DNA from: Aequorivita sp. CIP111184
GTDB taxonomy: Bacteria > Bacteroidota > Bacteroidia > Flavobacteriales > Flavobacteriaceae
Direction: 5' to 3'
DNA: 64,000 nt
NCBI RefSeq assembly: GCF_900489465.1
Contig: NZ_UEFQ01000013.1
Coordinates: forward strand, 124,001-188,000
The notes under the pieces are model-generated. The model did no database searches. It saw only the letters and a program-made list of their open reading frames with translations, and was not told where the DNA came from. Positions 42,885-51,241 of the stretch are shown in pieces; the stretch's first letter is position 1, and each line of letters opens with the position of its first letter. A program made the translations under genes and the position numbers.

Positions 42885-42947
42885 TCGTACTATTTTAAAT
42901 TATACGAATAAAAGGGGCGTTATTCTTGGTTCATTAAATGGTTACAT

Positions 42948-42991
42948 AAAAAAACCCTGAGAATAGTGCGTCGTGCAATATTACAGGGGGT
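42948..42991 (-). terminator. Riboswitch-associated terminator
   Basis: On the minus strand AACCCCCTG pairs with CAGGGTT, followed by a run of seven T. It lies about 10 bases past the riboswitch core and 63 bases before the receptor ATG, as expected for TPP-controlled transcription termination. Confidence 0.8.
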
Positions 42992-43000
42992 TCCTATTTA

Positions 43001-43149
43001 TATCCCTTGGCAGCATTACCCGCCCAGGTTCTTTGGGTATAATCTCAGCCAGAATGATTAACGATTTTTTATTTTCGATTTCAGAATTACTTCTGCAATC
43101 AACAATCTTAAATTTACAATCGTTAATCCCTTAGCACCCCTTTGAGATG
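43001..43149 (-). ncRNA. TPP riboswitch (THI element)
   Basis: Read on the minus strand, all conserved blocks are present in order: GGGGTGC (43140-43134), GGCTGAGA (43050-43043), then ACCC, ACCTGGGCGGGTAATGC (43029-43013) and AAGGGA (43008-43003). These form the pyrimidine-sensing and pyrophosphate-sensing arms around TPP. The optional P3 arm is unusually long: an 11-base stem GATTAACGATT/AATCGTTAATC (43118-43128 with 43056-43066) enclosing about 51 bases. Binding of TPP should favour the downstream terminator and switch off the receptor gene. Confidence 0.95.
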
Positions 43150-43154
43150 TTTGG

Positions 43155-43162
43155 CAAAGATA
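43155..43162 (-). promoter_or_regulatory. Putative -7 element of the TPP-riboswitch transcript
   Basis: Minus-strand TATCTTTG. The predicted transcription start (about 43149) coincides with the beginning of the riboswitch, which supports both calls. Confidence 0.6.
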
Positions 43163-43230
43163 CAATTCATTTTATTTATTCAATTGAAATTTTTATCATA
43201 TCCTTAATACTTCGCTTTTTTTATAGTCTT

Positions 43231-43238
43231 TACATTTG
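43231..43238 (+). promoter_or_regulatory. Putative -7 element, near-leaderless hybrid kinase gene
   Basis: TACATTTG ending four bases before ATG 43243; implies a leaderless or nearly leaderless mRNA. Confidence 0.45.
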
Positions 43239-43242
43239 AGCG

Positions 43243-45687
43243 ATGGCCACTTCAAAAAATAAATTCACTTTTAAGATTATCCTCAGCTATCTTATTTTGG
43301 GGGCTTTGTCTGTTTTAGTAGGCTTTTTTTTATATTCAGAATTTAAAAATTTTACTGCCGAATCTGCTGAAACTACAGGCGAAAAAAAATTCATCGAAAC
43401 TGGAACACTTATCAATCTGGTTTATGAAACCGACGGATTTTCAAGGCTCGCGCTTTTAACCGAAAGCGATGACGACTTTGAAAAATATATGGTCAAGACT
43501 GATTTGCTTTTCCGAAAAATTGAACAGATTAAATCGCTTACCAATAACGATTTCCAAATAAAACAGTTAGACAGTGTTAATTCACTGCTCCAAGAGAAAA
43601 ATCGAAATATTGAGCAATTGCGCATCCTGCGACTCACAAACCAAAAAGACACTTCGCTAGATGATATTATGCGTGAAGTGCGCAAACTGGAGGCTTCCGT
43701 TGGATTAAATTCTGTAGAATCGTTAATAAAAAATCCTTCAAAGCTCAATAATCAGGAGCTTAAAGTCTGGCAAAATTATGCAGACTATCTCAATAGAGAT
43801 GTTACGCGCGATACTTCTACCGTCAAGTCGAAAACTGTAGATTCTATGCTTACGGCTTCACGTTATATTGTGGCGGAAGCGAAAAAGGAAAACTCGAGAA
43901 TCCGCGAATCTTTGATGCAAAAGGAGAATGAATTGATCCGCAACGACCTTAATATTTCTGAACGTTTGCGCGAAATAATTGCCAGTTTTGATCGTGAAAT
44001 TACAAAGAACAACAATTTAGAAAAGCAACAACGCTCGGAATCTATGGAAAGAACCAAACAGATTTTGAAATTTGCTGGCATTTTGGGCGGTATTGTGGTT
44101 TTACTATTTTCCTATTTTATTCTTTCAGACTTTTTTAGAGCGGAGCGTTTCAAAAAGAATTTAGAAGAATCAAAAAATTATGCCGAATCGCTTCTAAAAA
44201 GTCGCGAACAACTTATTTCCACAGTAAGTCACGATTTAAAAACTCCATTGAATACTATCAGCGGATATGCAGAATTGTTTGAAAATTCAAATCTTTCCGA
44301 AAAACAGAAATACTATTTGGGACAGATTACTTCCAGCTCACATTTCATTTCGCATTTGGTAGATGATTTACTGGATTACTCCAAATTGGAAGCAGGAAAA
44401 TTACCTATTGAAAGCATTCCTTTTTCACTTGAAAATATAATTCTCGATGCCGGAAATGCAGTAAAACAGCTATACCTTCAAAAACCTATTGAGTTAAAAA
44501 TTTCAATTTCCGAAGGAATAAAAAGTCAAATTTTTGAAAGCGATCCATTGCGAATTCGGCAAATTATAAATAATTTGGTGGGGAACGCCTTCAAGTTTAC
44601 GGAACAAGGCAGCGTAGAAATTAAGGTAGAGGAACTAGAAAAGAAAAATAAAATCTCAACCATTCAAATCTCCGTTATTGACACAGGAATTGGCATTTCT
44701 GTAGAGAAACAAAAACTTATTTTCAACGAGTTTACACAAGCCGAGACTGAAATTGCACATAAATTTGGCGGCAGTGGTTTGGGGTTGGCAATTTCAAAAA
44801 AACTGACCGAGCTTTTGGATGGAACTTTAAAAGTGAAAAGTGTTGTGAATGAGGGAAGTTCTTTTATGCTTTCACTTCCATTGAAAAAATCGGAAAGGAT
44901 TTTGCCCAAGATTTCTTCAGAAAAAACAGATTTATTGGAAGATTTAAAAGCTATAATAATTGACGATGACGAAACAATGCGTGCGCTTTTACAGGAAATC
45001 TTCGAACAAATGAATATTGCTTCGGAAGCTTTTAGCAGTTTTGAAAATTTTAAAACAACGTCTATTAAAATTAATTATGACTTTGTTTTAACCGATATTC
45101 AAATGCCAGAAACCGATGGTTTTACAGTTTTGAAGAGATTGAAAAATGATGAAGTTTCTTCCTATAAAAATCAACCAATCATAGCTATGACGGGAAATCG
45201 GGAACATAGTCGTGATTTTTATTTTGAAAAAGGTTTTGCAGAAATGCTTCCGAAGCCATTTTCGAAACAGGAACTTATAACGGTTTTGGAGAAAATTTTT
45301 CCGCAAACCAACAGTTTTTTAGAAGAAGTAAAAGTGGACGAAACACACCAAAATAGTTCTTCCAATAACGATAAATTTGATCTTTCCCTTTTAAAATCTT
45401 TTTTGAATACCCCACAAGCTTTAGATGAAGTTTTAACCATTTTTAATTCACAAACGGAAATGGATTTACTTGAAATAAAAGCAGCAATTTCAGAAGGAAA
45501 AGTTCAACCAATTAAGGAAATCGCTCACCGAATGCTCACGATGTTTCGTCAGATACAAGCAAAAGAAGTAATTCCTATTCTCGAAAAATTAGAATTTTAT
45601 AGTGTTGAAACTATTGAAATTGTAGAAATGAAAATGGATTATGAAAAACTAGTATTGAACATTCGGGATTTACAAAAAGGCTTATAA
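43243..45687 (+). CDS. Hybrid sensor histidine kinase with receiver and Hpt domains
   Basis: 814 residues. TM1 (about 11-31), a helical periplasmic domain of about 240 residues, TM2 (about 276-296), HisKA with STVSHDLKTPLNTISGYAEL (His330), HATPase_c (NLVGNAFKFTEQG, DTGIGI, GGSGLGLAISKKL), a receiver (IIIDDDETM, VLTDIQMPETDG) and a C-terminal Hpt domain with EIAHRMLTMF (His about 762). A complete His-Asp-His relay in one protein, needing only a final receiver. The convergent NtrC-type regulator, whose stop lies 12 bases away, is the natural partner. Confidence 0.93.
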   Translation: MATSKNKFTFKIILSYLILGALSVLVGFFLYSEFKNFTAESAETTGEKKFIETGTLINLVYETDGFSRLALLTESDDDFEKYMVKTDLLFRKIEQIKSLTNNDFQIKQLDSVNSLLQEKNRNIEQLRILRLTNQKDTSLDDIMREVRKLEASVGLNSVESLIKNPSKLNNQELKVWQNYADYLNRDVTRDTSTVKSKTVDSMLTASRYIVAEAKKENSRIRESLMQKENELIRNDLNISERLREIIASFDREITKNNNLEKQQRSESMERTKQILKFAGILGGIVVLLFSYFILSDFFRAERFKKNLEESKNYAESLLKSREQLISTVSHDLKTPLNTISGYAELFENSNLSEKQKYYLGQITSSSHFISHLVDDLLDYSKLEAGKLPIESIPFSLENIILDAGNAVKQLYLQKPIELKISISEGIKSQIFESDPLRIRQIINNLVGNAFKFTEQGSVEIKVEELEKKNKISTIQISVIDTGIGISVEKQKLIFNEFTQAETEIAHKFGGSGLGLAISKKLTELLDGTLKVKSVVNEGSSFMLSLPLKKSERILPKISSEKTDLLEDLKAIIIDDDETMRALLQEIFEQMNIASEAFSSFENFKTTSIKINYDFVLTDIQMPETDGFTVLKRLKNDEVSSYKNQPIIAMTGNREHSRDFYFEKGFAEMLPKPFSKQELITVLEKIFPQTNSFLEEVKVDETHQNSSSNNDKFDLSLLKSFLNTPQALDEVLTIFNSQTEMDLLEIKAAISEGKVQPIKEIAHRMLTMFRQIQAKEVIPILEKLEFYSVETIEIVEMKMDYEKLVLNIRDLQKGL

Positions 45688-45698
45688 AACAGCTGATT

Positions 45699-47078
45699 TT
45701 ACAAATCTATTTTATAATGCTCAAGTTTATTATAAAGCGTTTTACGGGTAATATTCAGCAGTTTCGCTGCCTTTGTTTTATTGAAATCGGCTTCCTTTAA
45801 AGCATTCAAAATAAGTTGTTTTTCGTTGCTTTCTTTTGAAAAATCTACTTTTTCTTTTTTAGATTTTTCAGAAAATAAAACCTCACGCGGTATAACATCC
45901 AACGGTATTAAACTTGAATTCGTCAATAAAACAGAGCGTTTAATTACGTTTTTCAATTCGCGAAGATTGCCTGGCCACGCATAGTTTTTAAAGGCTTCTT
46001 CCACTTCTTTTGAAAGTCCTAAAACCTCTTTTCCTAATGAGGTATTTGCCTCTGCCAAAAAATATTCAATAAATAGAAAAAGATCTTCTTTGCGTTCGTG
46101 AAGTGACGGAATGTGTATAGAAAATTCATTTAATCGATGGTACAGATCTTCACGAAATTTTCCTTCGGAAACTGCTTTCAGCAAATCTTCATTGGTCGCA
46201 GAAAGTATGCGGACATCAACCTCAATTTCGGTATTGCTGCCCACGGGTTTTATTCTTCTTTCCTGCAAGGCACGCAACAATTGAATTTGGTTTTCATAGG
46301 AGAGATTGCCAACTTCATCTAAAAAAAGTGTGCCACCATCGGCTGCTTCAAAATGGCCTTTTTTGTCATTTACAGCACCAGTGAAGCTTCCTTTTACATG
46401 GCCGAAAAATTCACTTGCCGCAATTTCTTTTGGAATAGCGCCACAATCTACAGCAACAAAGCTTTTATCTTTTCGCGAGCTATAATTGTGAATTGCCTTT
46501 GCAGCAACTTCTTTCCCCGTTCCACTTTCTCCTTGAATCAACACACACATATCTGTTGGTCCGACGAGTTTCAAGTATTCATTGAATTTTTTTGAAGTTT
46601 CGCTGATTCCCACAACAAATCGGGGTTTTTCAGAAGTAGTTTTAGGGGTAGTTGTTTTTTTCTCTTCAATAGTTTCTGAAACAGAACTTTTCGAAGTAAT
46701 GCTTTCCGACCCTTCAATATTTTGAATATCCTCTTCAATAATCATCAATAATTCCTCAGGCCGAAAAGGTTTTGAGATATAATCTAAAGCGCCTTTTTTA
46801 ATGGCCTTAACCGCTGTATCAACTTCAGCGTAGCCAGTCATTAAAATCACTTTTGTGTTTGGGGAAGTTTTTTGGGAAAATTCAAGCAACTCCAAACCAG
46901 AATCGTCTGGAAGTTTTAAATCAGTAATGAGCAGATCAAAATTATTTTCAGTAATCGCTTTTCGTGCATGTTCACCAGTAAGTGAAACAGAAACCTGAAA
47001 TCCTTTTCTTTCCAAAAAAGAGGTGATCATTTTTCCAAAAGCTATATCGTCTTCAACTATATGTATTTTTTGCGCCAT
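45699..47078 (-). CDS. Sigma-54-dependent NtrC-family response regulator
   Basis: About 459 residues from ATG 47078. Receiver domain (HIVEDD, LLITDLKLPDDSG), a Ser/Thr/Glu-rich linker, AAA+ sigma-54 activator domain with Walker A GESGTGKE, the sigma-54 contact loop as GSFTGA instead of GAFTGA, Walker B GGTLFLDEVG, and a Fis-type HTH (KTKAAKLLNITRKTLYNKL). The GSFTGA variant occurs in other active members. Likely receives phosphate from the Hpt of the facing hybrid kinase and drives RpoN promoters. Confidence 0.95.
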   Translation of the reverse strand: MAQKIHIVEDDIAFGKMITSFLERKGFQVSVSLTGEHARKAITENNFDLLITDLKLPDDSGLELLEFSQKTSPNTKVILMTGYAEVDTAVKAIKKGALDYISKPFRPEELLMIIEEDIQNIEGSESITSKSSVSETIEEKKTTTPKTTSEKPRFVVGISETSKKFNEYLKLVGPTDMCVLIQGESGTGKEVAAKAIHNYSSRKDKSFVAVDCGAIPKEIAASEFFGHVKGSFTGAVNDKKGHFEAADGGTLFLDEVGNLSYENQIQLLRALQERRIKPVGSNTEIEVDVRILSATNEDLLKAVSEGKFREDLYHRLNEFSIHIPSLHERKEDLFLFIEYFLAEANTSLGKEVLGLSKEVEEAFKNYAWPGNLRELKNVIKRSVLLTNSSLIPLDVIPREVLFSEKSKKEKVDFSKESNEKQLILNALKEADFNKTKAAKLLNITRKTLYNKLEHYKIDL

Positions 47079-47140
47079 TACTTTTTCTGAGAACGTAAAA
47101 ATAGCGAGTATAAGGCTGGGCAAGCTTTAAATTTATCATA

Positions 47141-47174
47141 AAAAAAGGCACCCAAAAATTGGATGCCTTTTTCT
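47141..47174 (-). terminator. Rho-independent terminator of the small secreted protein gene
   Basis: Stem GGCACCCAA/TTGGATGCC with one mismatch and loop AAA. The T-run on the minus strand comes from plus-strand A-rich bases 47140-47146. Confidence 0.8.
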
Positions 47175-47203
47175 GAAGTATTGAATCTAAAAATACCTGC
47201 AGT

Positions 47204-47593
47204 TTACTGCTTCTTCATATCATTCTTAATCCACTCACCTTTTGCATTTGCATACACTGTAGCAGCTTTTTTATCTGCAGTGGCAAGTTGAATTTTATAT
47301 TCTCCGTTGGCATTCACATAAGCTTTTGAAATGGTAGCGCCGCTAAAATCTTTAGCTACGGCATCTTGAACTGTTTGTGGTACCTCAGAAGTTTTTACTT
47401 CTTTATAATCTTGTATTGGAGCAGCAATAGCAACGGTTTCAGCATCTTGTGCAGCTTCAATTCTTGTTTCAACTTGCGTTTCAACGGCAGTTTGCTTTTG
47501 CTCATTCATTGCAGTTGGTTCTTTTTCAGTTTGTGCAGTTGCGGCGGTTAAACCTCCTAATAAAATTGCTGTACTTAAAATTAACTTTTTCAT
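47204..47593 (-). CDS. Small secreted protein, PepSY-like C-terminus
   Basis: 129 residues with signal peptide MKKLILSTAILLGGLTAATAQ. A Glu/Gln/Thr-rich stretch follows, then a C-terminal domain VPQTVQDAVAKDFSGATISK, AYVNANGEYKIQLA, VYANAKGEWIKND. This resembles the PepSY-like/BLIP-like two-strand-plus-helix modules common in Bacteroidota periplasmic proteins. Function unknown. Monocistronic. Confidence 0.7.
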   Translation of the reverse strand: MKKLILSTAILLGGLTAATAQTEKEPTAMNEQKQTAVETQVETRIEAAQDAETVAIAAPIQDYKEVKTSEVPQTVQDAVAKDFSGATISKAYVNANGEYKIQLATADKKAATVYANAKGEWIKNDMKKQ

Positions 47594-47780
47594 AATGTTT
47601 GTGTTTAAATATTTATTTATTCGTTTCTAAGTTTGTTTGTTGACTTGTATATAGAAAAAGTAGTGCCAGAGAAATAGGGTTAGAGAAATAACCATTAAGT
47701 ATATGAATAACAGCAGTTTATGTAAATATGTAAAATATTTAATTTTTAGGAAAGTGTGTAAATAAAAGGACAACTGTATA

Positions 47781-47802
47781 AAAAATACACAGTATTTGTG
47801 TA
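47781..47802 (-). terminator. Probable terminator of the thiamine-salvage/arfB operon
   Basis: Stem TACACA/TGTGTA, loop of five, followed on the minus strand by TTTTTATA, five bases after the arfB stop. Weak stem, hence moderate confidence. Confidence 0.55.
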
Positions 47803-47806
47803 AACA

Positions 47807-48211
47807 CTATTCAATTTTTGGCGGCTTCCGGTTGGATTTCTTGAAAGCATTTTCCTTTTTTGATTTTAAACGTCTTTCAATTGCACCTTTTGAAGGTTTT
47901 GTTTTTTTTCGTGGCTTTGCAACTTTTAGATTTTGCTGAAGTAATGCAACCAATCTTTCAATCACAATGCCTTTATTACGATGCTGGCTTCGAGTTTCGC
48001 CACATTGAAGTGTAATAAATCCTTCGGAAGAAATTTTTGAAGCTAGCTTGTTTCGAAGTCGTTCTTTTTCCGTTTCAGAAAGTGCTTGGGAAGCATCCAA
48101 ATTAAATGAAATGGCAACTTTTGAAGCAGTTTTATTGACGTGCTGCCCACCCGGACCGCTACTGCGGATGGCTTTAAAGTTTAATTCTGATATTACAATT
48201 TCGGTGTTCAT
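47807..48211 (-). CDS. arfB: Alternative ribosome-rescue factor ArfB (YaeJ)
   Basis: 134-residue stand-alone release-factor domain. The peptidyl-tRNA hydrolysis motif GGQ is at residues 21-23 (SSGPGGQHVNKTASK). The basic tail (KKTKPSKGAIERRLKSKKEN) is the part that enters the empty mRNA channel of stalled ribosomes. The 4-base overlap with the DUF4301 gene places it last in the minus-strand operon, though its role is unrelated to vitamins. Confidence 0.94.
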   Translation of the reverse strand: MNTEIVISELNFKAIRSSGPGGQHVNKTASKVAISFNLDASQALSETEKERLRNKLASKISSEGFITLQCGETRSQHRNKGIVIERLVALLQQNLKVAKPRKKTKPSKGAIERRLKSKKENAFKKSNRKPPKIE

Positions 48212-49734
48212 TTAGGTTGGTGCACTTCGCTTAATAGATCGTTTACTGTTTTTACAGGATTAAAAGTAATAAGCGGAACTTCTACAAAAACAGTATTCCA
48301 ATTTGCCATCGCTCCGTTCCAAAGCCCGGGAAGTTCCAATGCTTTTATGGGTTTTCCTTGATAGGATTTTAGCGAAATAAAACCTGCGTCAGGATCTGAA
48401 AATTTCAGCAAATTATATTTTTCACCTTTATAATTACGAACACCACAAACCAAATCAACAGGATTAAAGTGTGTGGCTTTGTCAACTAGCTGTCCTTTTT
48501 GTAGATTTTCGTGATCAATCTGCGACATTTCCACAATTTGATAAGAAAGTTTTCCGTCTTTATCCTTTATAAGAAATGGCCCTCCCCCAGGCGCCCCCGT
48601 GTTTTCAACTACACCGCAAATACGTATGGGACGTTCCAAAACTTTCAAAAGTGTTTCTTTTTTTGCTGAACTAATTTGGATTTTTAATTCTTCGGAAATA
48701 AACTCAGAAGCATTTTTCAGTATTTCATCCGAAGGATTTTCAGATTGCAGTTTTTCTGTAAATTTAAAAATTTGTTGCTGTAACAAAATCAATTTTCCAG
48801 CCAATACTTTTTTCTGAAATGCAATGGTTTCCACATAATTTTGTGAAACCACATTGTCAATATTTTTTATAAAAATAATGTCCGCATCCACATCATTTAA
48901 GTTTTCCAATAATGCTCCGTGCCCTGATGGGCGGAAAAGCAAATCTCCATTTTCATCAAAGAATATATCATTTTCAGCGGTTACAGCGATAGTATCGGTT
49001 TCCTTTTTCTGAAACGAGTACGAAATATTAAAGCGAACTCCTGTTCTATTTTCAACAATATCCTTTACTTCGTCAAAGCGCTTTTTAAATTTTTTCTCGT
49101 GGCCTTCGGAAACTGTAAAATGAAGATTGGCTATGCCATTTGCTTCAGCATAAAAAGCAGCTTCGTACAATTGTTCCCCAAAAGCAGTTGCATAATTTTC
49201 GTCGTATTTATGAAAAGGAACAAGCCCTTTTGGGGTGTTACTGAAATTCAATCCTGTCTCTTCCAGCATTTCCTTTACGAACAAATAGTATTTTTTTCCT
49301 TTCTCAAAATTATCATAACCAGAATATTTTTTTTCCAATTTTTCACTCACCAAAGCTGAAAAAGCAAATTTTTCAATAGCGTTAAAAAATATTCTCAAAT
49401 TTTGGTTTTCTTCTTTTTGAAGGAACGCTTCAATCTGGTCATTTTCAAAATCAAAATTCTCCAAGAACTGATGCAAAAACTTAAACATACGTGTAGCAGC
49501 CCCAGAAGCGGGGACAAATTTCAATAAATCAAGTCTGTCTTTTTCGGATTCAAAAAGACTGGCAAAATGTTGCTGCTCCTTTTCTGAAAACACTTTGATT
49601 CCATTATCGGCAGAAGCGGGTTCTACAATATTAGCGAAAGGAATTCCTTCCTTAAAAATTTGTAATTGCTTTACTAAATTGACCACGGAAAGACCGTGAT
49701 TCTTTATTTGTTGCAGGTTTTTTTCTGTAAACAT
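48208..49734 (-). CDS. DUF4301 family protein
   Basis: 508 residues, cytoplasmic, no signal peptide. A conserved N-terminal segment FVPASGAATRMFKFLHQFL and a central VENTGAPGGGPFLIKDKDG are characteristic of DUF4301. The PASGAATRM loop recalls the GxGxxTRM phosphate loop of sugar nucleotidyltransferases, which is only a pattern comparison. It follows the NadR-like kinase gene by one base. Its context with PnuC and a thiamine-binding protein suggests a role in vitamin or nucleotide salvage; the reaction is unknown. Confidence 0.85.
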   Translation of the reverse strand: MFTEKNLQQIKNHGLSVVNLVKQLQIFKEGIPFANIVEPASADNGIKVFSEKEQQHFASLFESEKDRLDLLKFVPASGAATRMFKFLHQFLENFDFENDQIEAFLQKEENQNLRIFFNAIEKFAFSALVSEKLEKKYSGYDNFEKGKKYYLFVKEMLEETGLNFSNTPKGLVPFHKYDENYATAFGEQLYEAAFYAEANGIANLHFTVSEGHEKKFKKRFDEVKDIVENRTGVRFNISYSFQKKETDTIAVTAENDIFFDENGDLLFRPSGHGALLENLNDVDADIIFIKNIDNVVSQNYVETIAFQKKVLAGKLILLQQQIFKFTEKLQSENPSDEILKNASEFISEELKIQISSAKKETLLKVLERPIRICGVVENTGAPGGGPFLIKDKDGKLSYQIVEMSQIDHENLQKGQLVDKATHFNPVDLVCGVRNYKGEKYNLLKFSDPDAGFISLKSYQGKPIKALELPGLWNGAMANWNTVFVEVPLITFNPVKTVNDLLSEVHQPK

Positions 49735-49735
49735 T

Positions 49736-50311
49736 TTAGTTCTTCTTCAGCAATGCGTCAATAATTCTGACGGCGTTTTCAAATCTTTCTTTTTCGTTTC
49801 CCTTCAAAACTTGATATGGGAAATCCTGTTCTTTTAATTCGGACTCGAAAATACGAAACATTTCCTCGCGATTGTTTGGCCTGTCACGTAAATCGTCCGC
49901 TTCCCAAGGCGTATCAATATAGGTTAAAAGATAGATGCTATATTTTTTTTTGGTTGCTTCGTTTTTTATTTCCGAAGGGCAAAATCCGTTGTAATAATAT
50001 TCGGAATAAACTTTAAGTTCGAGTAAGTTTGTATCGCAAATCAACAGATTTTCAACTTGTTGCGAAGTTTCATTTTCTAGTTTCAATTGGCCTTTTGCAA
50101 TTGGAATTAAATCTTCTTTTTCAACTAATTTATTTTCGGAATTCCACTTTTTCTGAAGGTATTCACGCATAAATTCGGGTACCCAAAGTGTATTGTAATG
50201 GTTCGCCAATTGTTTAGCCAAAGTAGTTTTCCCCGTAGATTCGGGACCGTATAAAACTACTTTTATCAATTCAGCAGGCTGGTTTCGGGTATGTCGAGAT
50301 TTTTCTTCCAC
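49736..50311 (-). CDS. NadR-like P-loop kinase
   Basis: 191 residues of the AAA_28/NadR C-terminal kinase type. Walker A is VLYGPESTGKTTLAK. The lid and substrate regions include WVPEFMREYLQKKW, ICDTNLLELKVYSEYY and DTPWEADDLRDRPNNRE, all similar to the ribosylnicotinamide kinase domain of NadR. There is no nucleotidyltransferase domain. Coupled to PnuC (46-base overlap), it probably phosphorylates the imported vitamin and so traps it. The substrate may be nicotinamide riboside or thiamine; the neighbouring thiamine-binding gene favours thiamine. Confidence 0.88.
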   Translation of the reverse strand: MEEKSRHTRNQPAELIKVVLYGPESTGKTTLAKQLANHYNTLWVPEFMREYLQKKWNSENKLVEKEDLIPIAKGQLKLENETSQQVENLLICDTNLLELKVYSEYYYNGFCPSEIKNEATKKKYSIYLLTYIDTPWEADDLRDRPNNREEMFRIFESELKEQDFPYQVLKGNEKERFENAVRIIDALLKKN

Positions 50312-50904
50312 GCGCGGTATCCGTAAATGGCAATAATAGTGAATAAAAGGTATTGAAACGAAGTAAAAACGAGTCCTTTATAAAGGTATAGTGGCACGGA
50401 AATGATATCACCAATAATCCAATAGATCCAGTTTTCGAGTTTTTTTTTCGCCATAAGCCACATTCCCACAAAGAATATTGCTGTGGTAACTGTGTCAACG
50501 TAAGCAGTCCAATTGTTCCATTTATCGAAATATTTATAAACAGCGAACACGAAAACCAACGTCCCAATAAAAATATAAATTGACTTTTTATTCTCTGATT
50601 TTGTAGCTTTTGTAATAGGAGTATAATGAGTGTCGTCCACTTTTCGGGTCCAAATATACCAGCCATAAATACTCATTGCGAAGTAATAGGCGTTTATCAT
50701 CATATCGCCCAAAAGTCCATAAATAGCGAGAATATATACAAAAATTGCGGTACTAATGATACCCGTCGGGTACACCAAAATATTATCCTGTTTACTGAAC
50801 CAAACGCTCAAAAACCCAAAGAATACCCCAAGCAATTCCAGCACTATTAAATAAGTTGGAATGTCTTTGTACTGCGCAAAAAACCATTCAAAAATGGGGC
50901 TCAT
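50266..50904 (-). CDS. PnuC-family vitamin transporter (possibly thiamine, PnuT)
   Basis: 212-residue inner-membrane protein with about seven helices. Typical PnuC features are GVFFGFLSVWFSKQDNILVYPTG-like N-terminal sequence (shown in part), YYFAMSIYGWYIWTRK, and WNNWTAYVDTVTTAIFFVGM followed by WIIGDIISVPLYLYKGL. PnuC proteins carry nicotinamide riboside, thiamine (PnuT) or riboflavin (PnuX) by facilitated diffusion driven by intracellular phosphorylation. The 17-base overlap with a COG0011 thiamine-binding gene and the TPP-regulated receptor nearby point to thiamine. Confidence 0.9.
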   Translation of the reverse strand: MSPIFEWFFAQYKDIPTYLIVLELLGVFFGFLSVWFSKQDNILVYPTGIISTAIFVYILAIYGLLGDMMINAYYFAMSIYGWYIWTRKVDDTHYTPITKATKSENKKSIYIFIGTLVFVFAVYKYFDKWNNWTAYVDTVTTAIFFVGMWLMAKKKLENWIYWIIGDIISVPLYLYKGLVFTSFQYLLFTIIAIYGYRAWKKNLDIPETSLLN

Positions 50905-51154
50905 AATCGCTGCGGTCAGATTTTACTATTTTTATATAAAGCAGCCCTCTTTCCACCGCATCCAATGCAATTTTCATTTCCTTTTGAAGTAGATTCATCA
51001 CGGCATCATACTCACCGTAAACCTGTGTGCTCAGCGGGTTTTCCAAAACTGTAAATTCGGAATTCCGCAAGCTTTTTATGAAATTTATGATTGCAGGTTC
51101 GTAATCGTCTTGTAAAGGTGTAAGGGTTAATTCAACTGAAATTTTCATTTTCAA
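50888..51154 (-). CDS. Thiamine-binding protein, COG0011/MTH1187 family
   Basis: 88 residues with a ferredoxin-like fold pattern: ISVELTLTPLQDDYEPAIIN, then STQVYGEYDAVMNLLQKEMK and ERGLLYIKIVKSDR. Some family members bind thiamine or its pyrimidine moiety. First gene of the operon with PnuC, the NadR-like kinase and DUF4301. A second ATG two codons in (51148) is equally possible. TAAATTTG (minus, 51163-51170) precedes it. No TPP riboswitch is visible in this leader. A decayed fragment of a close paralogue lies at 54478-54546. Confidence 0.86.
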   Translation of the reverse strand: MKMKISVELTLTPLQDDYEPAIINFIKSLRNSEFTVLENPLSTQVYGEYDAVMNLLQKEMKIALDAVERGLLYIKIVKSDRSDYEPHF

Positions 51155-51162
51155 TTTTTTTT

Positions 51163-51170
51163 CAAATTTA
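51163..51170 (-). promoter_or_regulatory. Putative -7 element of the vitamin-salvage operon
   Basis: Minus-strand TAAATTTG nine bases before ATG 51154; very short leader. Confidence 0.45.
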
Positions 51171-51241
51171 CAAGTTTCGATTGGTGTCTCTTAGAGTTTG
51201 AACTTAATTTTTTTATCTTTAAATCAATCTAATTTATTCTA

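Noticed and set aside
50271-50666. A 131-codon frame overlapping pnuC on the same strand
   Set aside because: It is out of frame with a clear PnuC protein and has no family pattern.
51155-51241. A second TPP riboswitch before the vitamin-salvage operon
   Set aside because: None of the conserved blocks (GGGGTGC, CTGAGA, ACCTG) occurs, and the spacer is too short.
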